From: an uncultured Oscillospiraceae bacterium
GTDB taxonomy: Bacteria > Bacillota > Clostridia > Oscillospirales > Oscillospiraceae
Length of the DNA stretch: 19,478 nt
Direction of reading: 5' to 3'
Assembly: GCA_934572365.1 (NCBI GenBank)
Contig: CAKTKX010000007.1
Span: 1-19,478, forward strand
The translations under genes and the position numbers were made by a program. This document shows, one piece after another, positions 7,888-15,936 of the stretch. The notes below the pieces were generated by a model. It was not told where the DNA came from, did not search any database, and was given only the letters and a program-made list of their open reading frames with translations. How positions within the stretch are numbered: position 1 is the stretch's first letter; each line of letters opens with the position of its first letter.

Positions 7888-8967
7888 TTATTTTTTCGCT
7901 GTTAAGCGCTCATATTCTTCACAATACCGTTTTGCCATGGTCTCCGCGGAAAACCGGGTGCTGTCCGCCAGTGCGTTCTGCCCAAGGGTTCTGCGAAGCT
8001 CCTCGCTGTCGATCAGCTTTTCGCAGGCCGCGCACACCTCGCCGGGGTCGCAGCCCACCAGCAGCCCGCTCTCCCCGTCCCGGAGCATATCCGGCACGCC
8101 GCCGACCCTGGACGCCAAGATGGGCAGTCCCGTCCCCATGGCCTCGATGATGGTCATGGGCATTCCCTCATACTTAGACGGTAACAGGAATATGTCCGCA
8201 TTGTGGAGGAAGGGGTAGACGTCTGACTGATTTCCCAGGAAATGGACGGCATGGCCGATGCCCAGTTCCCGGGCATAATTTTCCATATCCGCCCGCAAAT
8301 GCCCGTCCCCCAAAAGGTTCAGGCAGCAGTTGGGGTGGGTTTTCAGGAGCTTTGCAAAGGCTTGCAGCAGCCCTGCGTGATTTTTCTGCTCGTCAAACCG
8401 GCCGATGTGCAGCAAGGAAACGGTGTCCCCCAGCCCATACGCCCTCTTGGGAATGCACCGGCGGAGATTCACGCCGTTGAAAATCACGGGAACGCGGTCA
8501 AGACCGTAAAACTCCGTCACCGTCCGCTGAACCTCCGGGCTGAGCGCCACCGGCACAGACCAGCCCCGGTGGTAGTAAAACCGGTTGAGAATGGCCTGAG
8601 CAGTCCCCTCCGCTTCCACCTTGGCCACGTTGTGCACCGTGTGGACGCAGGGAATGCCCCCCGCCAATCTTGCCGCCATTACCGCGTACAAAATCACATT
8701 CAGGTGGGTGTGGACTACGTCCGGCCGTTCCTCCCGGAAAATCTTCGTAAGCTTCGGCACCACGGACATATCCAGTCCCGGCTTTTTGCCCAGGTACCGG
8801 ATACGGACGCCCGCCGCCTCCATGCGGTGGGAAATCTCCGTCCGCTCATCAAACAGACTCACCACGGCCACGTCATGCCCCAGCTCCTCCAGGGCGTAAG
8901 TCAGATTTTCGCACATGGTTTCCGCCCCGCCGAAGCAAAAATAGGGGATGACCTGCAATAGTTTCAT
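7888..8967 (-). CDS. GT4 family glycosyltransferase
   Basis: Retaining GT-B glycosyltransferase of 359 residues. The N-terminal half begins MKLLQVIPYFCFGGAETMCE with the glycine loop GGAE at 13-16, and VHTHLN and VHTVHN follow. The donor half has GRFDEQKNH at 189-197 and the E-x7-E motif with E267 and E275 (YEGMPMTIIEAM). An ATG 15 bases upstream is in frame, but the ribosome site GGGGAGGAG lies between the two, so I use the ATG at 8967. That ATG overlaps the preceding stop as ATGA (8964-8967), a sign of translational coupling with the GT4 upstream. The layout resembles many EPS-cluster GT4 enzymes that add hexose or N-acetylhexosamine, but the actual sugar cannot be assigned. Confidence 0.93.
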   Translation of the reverse strand: MKLLQVIPYFCFGGAETMCENLTYALEELGHDVAVVSLFDERTEISHRMEAAGVRIRYLGKKPGLDMSVVPKLTKIFREERPDVVHTHLNVILYAVMAARLAGGIPCVHTVHNVAKVEAEGTAQAILNRFYYHRGWSVPVALSPEVQRTVTEFYGLDRVPVIFNGVNLRRCIPKRAYGLGDTVSLLHIGRFDEQKNHAGLLQAFAKLLKTHPNCCLNLLGDGHLRADMENYARELGIGHAVHFLGNQSDVYPFLHNADIFLLPSKYEGMPMTIIEAMGTGLPILASRVGGVPDMLRDGESGLLVGCDPGEVCAACEKLIDSEELRRTLGQNALADSTRFSAETMAKRYCEEYERLTAKK

Positions 8968-10013
8968 AGCGCTCCTCCCCATTGGCGGTAACAGGCGAGA
9001 ATGGTGTCGTTGTATTTCTCTTCGTCGTTGATTTTTGCGAATTTCTTCGCCGCGTTTTCGGACAGGAGCCGTCTATGCTCAGGATTTCCCACGATTTTCA
9101 GAATATCCTCCGCCAGCACGGCATCCTCATCGCTTAAGTATCCGTCCACGCCGTTTTCGATCAGGTCTTTCATCCCGTCCGACGGGGTGCTGACCACCGG
9201 CGTTCCCAGCGCCATGGCTTCCAGGGCGCACATAGGCGTTCCCTCCCAGCGGGAGGTCAGGATCATCGCCTTACTGTCTGCCACCATTTTGATGGGGTTG
9301 CTCTGGAATCCCAGGAAATGCACGTTGTCCTGTAGCCCCAGCTCCTCGCACAGTGCTTTTGTCTCCCCTTCCAGCTCTCCCGCGCCGACCACCGCCACCT
9401 GGATGTCCGGCTTGCGCGCTTTCAGGGCGGCGCTCAGGCGCATCAGGCGCTGGGGGTCTTTCTGATAAGTCAGCCGACCGAGGTAGATCATGTCGAAATC
9501 GTAGGTATTTTCATCACTGTCCCGCATGGCAAAAATCCGCTTGGCGTCGATGATATTGTACAGCACGCTGCTCTTTTGGGCGAACAGCTTGTGAAACACA
9601 TACCCCTCGTAGGCGCTGTTGGAGACCCAGAAAATATGCTTTGCCCGGAAGCCTGCCAACAGATAGGCAATGGACTTTGCGGACAGCCCTCTTGCGTCAT
9701 AGGCGTTGTTGTGAATATGGGAGATCAGGGGAATTTTGCCGCAGCACAGCGCCGCAACGAAGCTGGTGCGCATGTCGTGGGCATGAATCACATCCGGCCG
9801 GTACTCCCGGATCACCCGGCCGAGGGTCGCGGGGGTCAGCTCCTCCATGCCATAGTGCCGGATGCCCATGCCGTCCAGAATTTCCCAGACCTCTTCGCAT
9901 TCCAGGCTGCAATAGGCCATGTCCACCTTGCCCTCAAAGGCTTTGATGATCTGGGCGGCAACCTTTTCCGCGCCGGTGTAAATTTTGGAATACAGAACGT
10001 GCAGTACCTTCAT
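8964..10013 (-). CDS. GT4 family glycosyltransferase
   Basis: GT-B glycosyltransferase of 349 residues. It begins MKVLHVLYSKIYTGAEKVAA (TGAE at 13-16), has VIHAHDMRTS and ISHIHNN in the acceptor half, GRLTYQKDP at 179-187 and E-x7-E with E257 and E265 (WEGTPMCALEAM) in the donor half. It starts 19 bases after the deacetylase stop with a GAGGG-type ribosome site, and its stop overlaps the next GT4 start as ATGA. The coupling of these two GT4 genes suggests consecutive sugar additions, which is inference. Length and motifs are complete, with no sign of decay. Donor sugar unknown. Confidence 0.93.
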   Translation of the reverse strand: MKVLHVLYSKIYTGAEKVAAQIIKAFEGKVDMAYCSLECEEVWEILDGMGIRHYGMEELTPATLGRVIREYRPDVIHAHDMRTSFVAALCCGKIPLISHIHNNAYDARGLSAKSIAYLLAGFRAKHIFWVSNSAYEGYVFHKLFAQKSSVLYNIIDAKRIFAMRDSDENTYDFDMIYLGRLTYQKDPQRLMRLSAALKARKPDIQVAVVGAGELEGETKALCEELGLQDNVHFLGFQSNPIKMVADSKAMILTSRWEGTPMCALEAMALGTPVVSTPSDGMKDLIENGVDGYLSDEDAVLAEDILKIVGNPEHRRLLSENAAKKFAKINDEEKYNDTILACYRQWGGAL

Positions 10014-10032
10014 GTTCCCGCCCTCGTCTCTC

Positions 10033-10986
10033 TTATTTTTCCGTTGCTTCCCGCATATTCCGGCTTTCCATGCCGTATTTTTCCTTCAGCTCGGCGTAAT
10101 AGCGGAAAATTTCCTCCAACTGCGCCATATGCTGCGCCGTGCGGACACCGACGTTGTGGGGGTGCCACCACAGATGGAAGGTCAGGCCGTTTTTCGCCGC
10201 GTGGAGCATCTGGCGCCTGATCCTGTGAACCTTTAAGCCCTCCATGAATTTCAGCGGCTTGAAAATCGGCCGGAACATCTGGGTTCCCCGCAGGTTCCAG
10301 ATGCCGTCTTCCTGTTTCGGCGTGTAGCTGCCGTACCCGGTGATGGGGAAATAGGTGTCCGTCAGCCGCAGTACCCGCAGGGGGAAATGGACGTGGACTT
10401 TATTTTCCACCCAATTGTTTTCCATACCCCGGTAGGCGGTGAAGCCCAAGTCCCGCAGCACCCGGATATACGCCGGGTCGCACTGGTTCCGGGGCAGCAC
10501 CGCAGAGGTCAGGGTGCAGCCGTATTTTGCGGCAATGGCCTTCGCCGCAGTCATATCCGCCGCGAATTGCGCCGCCGTCTGTCCCTTTTCCTTGCAGTAG
10601 TAATGGGAAAAGGTGTGGCTGCCGATCTCCTGTCCCGGCGTCCCCGCGACCAGATCGATCAGAGACGGGGCAAAAAAGCAGGGCGCCTCCGCTTCCGTTT
10701 CTCCGATTTTGGAGAATTCGGCATAGGAATTCAGCGCCGGGTCATCGTAAGTCGGCCGCAGATCCTCTCCCGGGAAAAAGGAAGCCGCTTCCTGTGCGCT
10801 CCCGGCGAACAGATATCCCACCGTTGCCCACGTAGCGTGGATGCCGTATTTCTGAAACAGCGCCAGCAGCTCGGGGATCGCCTTTCTGCCGCCCAGAACG
10901 TGATCCTGGTATTTTTCCAGCGGACACACGTCCAGCATTCCCCAAAACAGCTCAAAATCCAGCGATACGATCAGCGTTCCGGCCAT
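10033..10986 (-). CDS. Cytoplasmic polysaccharide deacetylase (NodB homology) family protein
   Basis: Member of the carbohydrate esterase 4 / NodB-homology fold, 317 residues. The first motif is SLDFELFWG at 8-16 with D10 in the metal or base position, replacing the usual TFDDG. The HxxxH metal motif is SHTFSHYY with H124 and H128. A third motif is LPRNQCDPAYI at about 164-174 with R166, and the last is FHLWWHPHN near residue 265. Known members remove N- or O-acetyl groups from glycans. MAGTLIVSLDFE is the catalytic core itself, so there is no signal peptide or anchor and the protein should be cytoplasmic. It would then act on a lipid-linked or nucleotide-bound intermediate before export. It sits between two GT4 genes in the ABC-linked operon with a good AAGGGAGG site. 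The family call is firm; the substrate is unknown. Confidence 0.88.
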   Translation of the reverse strand: MAGTLIVSLDFELFWGMLDVCPLEKYQDHVLGGRKAIPELLALFQKYGIHATWATVGYLFAGSAQEAASFFPGEDLRPTYDDPALNSYAEFSKIGETEAEAPCFFAPSLIDLVAGTPGQEIGSHTFSHYYCKEKGQTAAQFAADMTAAKAIAAKYGCTLTSAVLPRNQCDPAYIRVLRDLGFTAYRGMENNWVENKVHVHFPLRVLRLTDTYFPITGYGSYTPKQEDGIWNLRGTQMFRPIFKPLKFMEGLKVHRIRRQMLHAAKNGLTFHLWWHPHNVGVRTAQHMAQLEEIFRYYAELKEKYGMESRNMREATEK

Positions 10987-11004
10987 GCCGCCGCCTCCCT
11001 TCGT

Positions 11005-12135
11005 TCACACACTTAAGTAGATTTCCTTCATCTTTTGCTGTACCTCTTTCGCGTCAAACCGGGAAACCGTCTGCGCCGCGGCGCGTCCCAGGGTTTCCCG
11101 CAGCGCCGGGTCATGGTACAGCTTCATAATGGCCGCCGCCACGCCCTGGGGCGTGTTTTCCGCGAACAGGCCGTCAACGCCGTCTTCAATCAAATCCGTG
11201 TTGCCCCGGATCTTCGAGCAGACCGCAGGCAGGCCGCTGCTCATGGCCTCCATCAGCGCCACCGGCATTCCCTCCCGGAAGGACATAAACGCGAATATGT
11301 CGCTGCACCGGCACAGCTCCGGTATGTCATGGCGATAGCCCAGGAAGTGGACATGCTCCCAAATGCCCAGGTGCCGCGCCTCGGCTTCCAGGGCGTCCCG
11401 CTGCTCTCCCCGGCCGCAGATAAGATAGTGCATAGTTTCGTAGCCCGGCTCGTTTTTCAGCAGCGCCAGCGCTTTTAATACCGTAGAATGGTTCTTGTTT
11501 TTCGTCATTTCCGCCACGGTGAGAATCAGAAAATCCCCTTCGGTCAGCCCCAGCTCCCGGCGCTTTTCCCCCCGGTCTACGGTGCCGGCGTGGAATTTTG
11601 CCGTGTCCACCCCCACGCCGGGGACGTACACAATGCGCTTTGCGCGGATCTTCTTCTTTGCGAAGGCGAAGTCTTCTTTGTTAATGGTCACGAGGACGTC
11701 CGTCAGCGGTGCCAGCAACCATTCCACCGGATAGAACATCAGCCAGTTTTGTAGGGGCGCACCCTTGAAAAAGTGGAAGCCGTGGGCGGTGTAGATCACC
11801 TTGGTCCCCCGCTTCCGGGCGTGCCGCGCCGCCAGACGGGCGATCATAGCCCCCATGGGGGTATGGCAGTGAATGATATCGAAATGCTCCCGGTCGATGA
11901 TGGCTTTCAGCTCCCGGTAGGCTTTGATATTGGCTTTCTTCCAGGGGAGACGCTCAAAGGCGATATCATAATACCGATCGCAATGGGGAATGCGGCAATC
12001 GGCAGGGTCTTCGTAGTCGTTCCGCGCCGCCACGGCGGTCTCCCAGCCCATGTCCTGAAACATCTTCAGATAAGGGATATGGAATTCCATAATGTGGGTT
12101 TTGACCACCGTCGCCACGAACAGCACCTTTTTCAT
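11005..12135 (-). CDS. EpsD-like GT4 glycosyltransferase, first gene of downstream operon
   Basis: GT-B glycosyltransferase of 376 residues, starting MKKVLFVATVVKTHIMEFHI. It has HGFHFFKGAP at 118-127, VAEMTKNKNHS at 207-217 and E-x7-E with E288 and E296 (REGMPVALMEAM). These N-terminal and HGFHF features recall the EpsD group of GT4 enzymes in Bacillus EPS operons, which act early in repeat assembly; the match is from memory of the family, not a search. It is the first gene after the promoter at 12170-12198. The predicted start site lies near 12163, leaving a leader of about 28 bases with AGAGGG 6 bases before the ATG. No long leader or attenuator is present. As first gene it may encode the enzyme that commits the acceptor to this polymer, which is inference. 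Confidence 0.93.
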   Translation of the reverse strand: MKKVLFVATVVKTHIMEFHIPYLKMFQDMGWETAVAARNDYEDPADCRIPHCDRYYDIAFERLPWKKANIKAYRELKAIIDREHFDIIHCHTPMGAMIARLAARHARKRGTKVIYTAHGFHFFKGAPLQNWLMFYPVEWLLAPLTDVLVTINKEDFAFAKKKIRAKRIVYVPGVGVDTAKFHAGTVDRGEKRRELGLTEGDFLILTVAEMTKNKNHSTVLKALALLKNEPGYETMHYLICGRGEQRDALEAEARHLGIWEHVHFLGYRHDIPELCRCSDIFAFMSFREGMPVALMEAMSSGLPAVCSKIRGNTDLIEDGVDGLFAENTPQGVAAAIMKLYHDPALRETLGRAAAQTVSRFDAKEVQQKMKEIYLSV

Positions 12136-12169
12136 TCCATTCCCTCTTTTCAGACATAATCCTGAGAGT

Positions 12170-12198
12170 ATTATACACCATCCACCGCTTTATTGCAA
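12170..12198 (-). promoter_or_regulatory. Sigma-A type promoter for the downstream operon
   Basis: On the minus strand, TTGCAA (12193-12198) is followed after exactly 17 bases by the perfect -10 hexamer TATAAT (12170-12175). Transcription would start near 12163, about 28 bases before the ATG at 12135. It lies just after the upstream operon's terminator, in the only real intergenic gap of the window. Confidence 0.85.
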
Positions 12199-12209
12199 CT
12201 GTATGCGTG

Positions 12210-12239
12210 AAAAAAGGCCGGGCTTGCCGCCCGGCCTTT
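12210..12239 (-). terminator. Intrinsic terminator after the flippase gene
   Basis: On the minus strand an 11-bp stem (arms 12229-12239 and 12213-12223, mostly GC) closes a 5-base loop (12224-12228) and runs into six T residues (12215-12210). It begins 10 bases after the stop at 12250. On the plus strand the run of T is poor, so it works for minus-strand transcripts. Confidence 0.92.
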
Positions 12240-12249
12240 CCATGTTTTC

Positions 12250-13641
12250 TTAAATCAATACTTTCCGTTTTCTGATCCGCAGAAGCTCCCATGCTCCGAT
12301 GGCCGCGCCCAGCCCCCAGCGTGCCGGCCACAGCCCGTCCGCCGCCACGGAGGCCACGGCAACAGCGGCGAACACCGCCGCGTACCCGACCCACATTTTC
12401 AGCGGGAAGGGGTATTCTTTTCCGCCCAGAACGAACCGGACGTACAGATAATGCAGCGTCAGCTGCAAACTGTGGGAGATCAGCGTCGCCACCGCCGCAC
12501 CGGCCATGCCGATACGCAAGATCAGCAGATAGTTCAGCCCCACATTCACCAGCGACGACGCAATGGTGATGATGGAGACGACCTTGGTCTTCTTATGGTA
12601 ATACTCAAAATTCACCGGGAAGGTACACAAAAAATTGGTGTAGTAGCTGGACACAAAAATGGGAATGAGCATGGTGCTTCCCCAGAAATCCTTGGAAACG
12701 TAGACATAGCGGTACACTTCGCTGGCCAGCAGCACAAAGCCCACGGAAAGCACCGTGAACAGCTCCAGAAAATTCCCCGCCTTTTCCCGCAGATTCTCCC
12801 GGTTGCCCTGCTTCATGTCCTCGAAGAAGAAGGGACACCAGGAATTGTTCAGGGCAGTGAAAATGGTGAACATGATGCCGCCAAAATTCAGCGCCGCGCC
12901 GTAGCAGCCCACCGTGGATTCGTCCATCATCTGCTGGAGCATCACCTTGTCGCTCTGCCCCAGGATCAGGTCGGAAAGGTTGTAAAATACCGCAGGAATA
13001 GCAAGAACAATGCAGAATTTCCAATATTCCTTGTTGTAAAAGGTCTTCCCCTTCGCCAGGATCCAGATGCCCACCGGAATGCCCAGCACGCCGTAGGTCA
13101 CGGCGATGGCGGAAATGCGGCCTAAGTAGTTGATCTCCTTGGGCAGCAGCAGAATCAGCACGATGGAGAGGATCAGGGTGGTCAGCGTCACCACCAGGGA
13201 CATGACCATGTTCCGTCCGGCCTTGAATTCGTAGACGAATTTGGTATTCAGGAAGTTGACGCAGAAGGTGCCGAAGCCCTGAATGAGCATCAGCACGATC
13301 AAAACCCAGCTCAGCTTCAGCGCCCCGGAAATGGGGCCGATAAAGCACAGCACCAGTGCGCTGAAAATCAGATACACCAGCGTGGACAGGCTCATGGCCG
13401 AGGACTGGTAGCGCAGCTGGTCTCCCTCCGGGTACTCCACCCGGGCGTTGACCAGCGTCCCCTGGGTTTGCAGCGTGAACACAATGGCGATCACCGCCAC
13501 CCAGGTGTTGTAGATCTGGGTGACGCCGTAGCCGCCGGTTCCCAGCAGACGGGTAAACAAGGGCGCTGTGAATATGGAAATACCCCTGAGCAGAACGGTG
13601 CTCAGAATGTTAAAAAAAGCAACCCGGTTTCGTCGATTCAT
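12250..13641 (-). CDS. wzx: Wzx-type polysaccharide flippase (MOP superfamily)
   Basis: Integral membrane protein of 463 residues, predicted to flip undecaprenyl-linked repeat units across the cytoplasmic membrane. The N-terminus RRNRVAFFNILSTVLLRG leads into the first helix. It is followed by APLFTRLLGTGGYGVTQIYN, a pattern typical of Wzx/RfbX proteins, whose first helices carry an xxRxLGxxxYG motif. Hydrophobic segments recur along the whole length (I judge 12-14), with short basic loops, and the protein ends in RKRKVLI. Length is normal for the family. The ATG at 13641 has GGAGTGAG before it and lies 3 bases after the GT2 stop. It is the last gene before the terminator, closing the unit that begins with the Wzy-like polymerase, so the pair would work together. 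The natural substrate is unknown. Confidence 0.92.
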   Translation of the reverse strand: MNRRNRVAFFNILSTVLLRGISIFTAPLFTRLLGTGGYGVTQIYNTWVAVIAIVFTLQTQGTLVNARVEYPEGDQLRYQSSAMSLSTLVYLIFSALVLCFIGPISGALKLSWVLIVLMLIQGFGTFCVNFLNTKFVYEFKAGRNMVMSLVVTLTTLILSIVLILLLPKEINYLGRISAIAVTYGVLGIPVGIWILAKGKTFYNKEYWKFCIVLAIPAVFYNLSDLILGQSDKVMLQQMMDESTVGCYGAALNFGGIMFTIFTALNNSWCPFFFEDMKQGNRENLREKAGNFLELFTVLSVGFVLLASEVYRYVYVSKDFWGSTMLIPIFVSSYYTNFLCTFPVNFEYYHKKTKVVSIITIASSLVNVGLNYLLILRIGMAGAAVATLISHSLQLTLHYLYVRFVLGGKEYPFPLKMWVGYAAVFAAVAVASVAADGLWPARWGLGAAIGAWELLRIRKRKVLI

Positions 13642-13644
13642 AGC

Positions 13645-14667
13645 TCACTCCGCGCTTTTTGTGTCGATTTTCTCCGTTTTTCCGGAAGTCGCCCCGTGGT
13701 AAAGCCTCCGCAGGGGTCGGTACAGTCCGGCAGCTAGCAGCAGGTCTGTTGCCCGCTCCTGTCTGCCAAACAACGGACTGGTCAGCAAAAAGGACATGTG
13801 CTTGCGAAGCTCCTTCCGGGACAGGCGGTATTCGTCGGCAAATTTCTGCCGGGCGTCCCTGTCCGCCAAGTCCAGCGTCAGCAAATTGTAGGCGAGGGAA
13901 CGCACCCGCAGATACCGCGCCGCGTCTGCGATTCTCGGATAATTGTCCCGGATAAACGGGTAGATTTCCGCCGTATGCTTAGAAAAATGGAAGGTTTTCT
14001 CCGAAACCGAGGACGAGGTGATGCTCCCCGGCCGGTGGTAATAATTGTAAACGGGGCAGGGCAGCATGGCCGCCTGTCTGGCATCCAGCGCAATACGGTA
14101 GGTGGTGGGGACGTCCTCGCAGATCACCCCGAGAGGATAGCGGATGGACGCGAAAAGACTTCTATGGTACAGCTTGTCCCAGGCGGCGGAGTCGATATTC
14201 TCCCAGTGGAAAATCCGGCGCACCAGCTCTTCCCCGGAAATGACCTTCTCTTTGGGCGGACACAGCCCCAGCTTCTTCTCCCCGGTCTCGCTGCTGACAT
14301 CCCAGCGCCCCGCGCAGACCAGACGGACGCCGTATTTTTCCGTCAGCCCCACCATTTTTTCGTACATATCCGGCTCGATCCAGTCGTCGCTGTCCACGAA
14401 GGAAAGGTATTCCCCCGTCGCCGCGTCAATTCCGGCATTCCGGGCGCTGCTCAGGCCGCCGTTTTCCTTGTGAATGGCCTTGACTCTGGCATCCTGTCGG
14501 GCGTAGGCGTCGCAGATGGCGCCGCTGCCGTCCTTGGCGCCGTCGTCCACCAGAAGGATTTCCAGATTCTCATAGGTCTGCGCCAGAATGGATTCCACGC
14601 ACCGGGGAAGGTACTGCTCCACATTGTACACCGGAACAATGACGCTGATTCGCGGGTTCTGATTCAT
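13645..14667 (-). CDS. GT2 family glycosyltransferase
   Basis: GT-A glycosyltransferase of 340 residues, beginning MNQNPRISVIVPVYNVEQYL. It has VDDGAKDGSGAICDAYA at about 40-56, KENGGLSSARNAGID at about 67-81, metal motif DSDD at 92-95 and CEDVPTTYR later as the likely catalytic acidic pair. It ends in a basic C-terminal segment. The ribosome site GGGAGG is 8 bases before the ATG at 14667. It lies 18 bases after the preceding GT4 and 3 bases before the flippase gene, so it belongs to the Wzx/Wzy unit. Its N-terminal third is very like the GT2 genes of the downstream unit, so the two units share recently related enzymes. Donor unknown. Confidence 0.93.
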   Translation of the reverse strand: MNQNPRISVIVPVYNVEQYLPRCVESILAQTYENLEILLVDDGAKDGSGAICDAYARQDARVKAIHKENGGLSSARNAGIDAATGEYLSFVDSDDWIEPDMYEKMVGLTEKYGVRLVCAGRWDVSSETGEKKLGLCPPKEKVISGEELVRRIFHWENIDSAAWDKLYHRSLFASIRYPLGVICEDVPTTYRIALDARQAAMLPCPVYNYYHRPGSITSSSVSEKTFHFSKHTAEIYPFIRDNYPRIADAARYLRVRSLAYNLLTLDLADRDARQKFADEYRLSRKELRKHMSFLLTSPLFGRQERATDLLLAAGLYRPLRRLYHGATSGKTEKIDTKSAE

Positions 14668-14685
14668 GCCGCATTCCTCCCTTTC

Positions 14686-15936
14686 TCACCCTTCTGTGGC
14701 AAGGCTTTTATAAATTTCCAGCAAATCCGCCAGATTCTTTTCCGGGTCGTGGGTCACACCGGCGTGGGCGCGGGCCGCCGCGCCCATGGCTTCGGCCGCT
14801 TCTCCCCGGGCAAAAATGTTCTCCACGTAGAATGCCAGCATATAGGGCGCGGCAGAGGGGTAGACCTCCCCTTCCAGCCCGTGGCGCAGCATGGTCGTCA
14901 CGCCGCCCACGTCCGCCGCCACGCAGGGTACCCCCAGCAGCATGGCCTCCCCCAGGGAATTGGGGGAATTTTCAATGGTGGATGGCAGCACGAACACGTT
15001 CGCGTCCAGAAACGCCTGCTTCATTTCCTCGGCGCTGAGGCTGCCCAGAAATTCGATCTTATCCTCCACGCCATACTGTTCCGCCAACTCCGCCAGATAT
15101 TTCTGGTAATTGGTTCTGCGGAGCTTGTTCGCCGTCAGGAAGCTCTTTCCCGGCACCGCCAGCGTGGCATCCGGGTAGGTTTTGACGATCTGTCCGAAAG
15201 CTTCCAGCAGATAATGAAAGCCCTTTACCGGATAGGCACAGCTGGAAGCGAAAATCCGATGCTTCCGACAGCTGTCATAGCGCCAAGCCCCCTGATAGAA
15301 GGGCTGACGCAAGGTTTCGTTGCAAAAATGGTACTTTGCTTCAGGGTTGACCCGCCGGACGCAGGCCAAGTCCCAGTCTGTCCTGCCGATGACATGGCGT
15401 GCCTTTTGCAGGGCTTTTTCTTCCAGAAGCCCCCGAAGCACGAACTTTTCCCGCTGCTTCACAATATTGTCCCGCCGGACAAGGTCGCGGAAGGTGCTGC
15501 CTCGCTGAACTGCCTCCGGCACGCCCTCGGCGTAATGCCCGGCGTAAACCGAACAAAGTCCCTGAATGCTGACCACAAGACTGTCCAGCCACCCCGTCTT
15601 CTCCACAGCGTTGACCATGGCAAGGGTGTGGCCGTATTCCGTACCCCAGACGTGGATCACGTCCGGCTGAAAAGCATCCAGCTCTCCCCGGAACTGCGTT
15701 TCCAGCTCCGTCAGGTACGCATAGGGCAGCCCCTCGGAAAAGAAAGCGTAGGAGCAGCGCGCATTCACATTCCCCTCGCCGCCGTCGCCGGGGCAGAGAA
15801 TGCGGATGTTCAGGTCTTCCCGTTCCAGCAGCCCTTCCAACACGCTGTCGACCCACAGTCCGCCGCCGGTGGAGCCGCCGCTGACGGCCTCCTTCACCTT
15901 TCCGGGTACCATATTACACAGCCACAGCAGCTTCAT
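14686..15936 (-). CDS. GT4 family glycosyltransferase
   Basis: GT-B glycosyltransferase of 416 residues, longer than the other GT4 proteins here. It begins MKLLWLCNMVPGKVKEAVSG and has a glycine-rich loop GGSTGGGLWVD at 20-30, VIHVWGTEYGHTLAMV at about 93-108, an internal helical insertion around 140-180 and the donor motif IENSPNSLGEAM with E322 and E330 in E-x7-E spacing. The IENSPN form is seen in a distinct GT4 subgroup. The start overlaps the previous stop as ATGA (15933-15936), with GGACGAGG upstream, so the two GT4 genes are translationally coupled. It belongs to the Wzx/Wzy unit. The sugar cannot be named. Confidence 0.93.
   Translation of the reverse strand: MKLLWLCNMVPGKVKEAVSGGSTGGGLWVDSVLEGLLEREDLNIRILCPGDGGEGNVNARCSYAFFSEGLPYAYLTELETQFRGELDAFQPDVIHVWGTEYGHTLAMVNAVEKTGWLDSLVVSIQGLCSVYAGHYAEGVPEAVQRGSTFRDLVRRDNIVKQREKFVLRGLLEEKALQKARHVIGRTDWDLACVRRVNPEAKYHFCNETLRQPFYQGAWRYDSCRKHRIFASSCAYPVKGFHYLLEAFGQIVKTYPDATLAVPGKSFLTANKLRRTNYQKYLAELAEQYGVEDKIEFLGSLSAEEMKQAFLDANVFVLPSTIENSPNSLGEAMLLGVPCVAADVGGVTTMLRHGLEGEVYPSAAPYMLAFYVENIFARGEAAEAMGAAARAHAGVTHDPEKNLADLLEIYKSLATEG

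Noticed and set aside
12156..12174. Short inverted repeat ATAAT-9 bases-ATTAT overlapping the -10 box, a possible operator.
   Set aside because: The arms are only five AT base pairs and one arm is part of the TATAAT box itself. This is easily expected by chance.
12136..12249. A possible small RNA or riboswitch in the only intergenic gap.
   Set aside because: The gap is filled by the terminator hairpin, the promoter and a leader of about 28 bases. No further conserved fold is visible.
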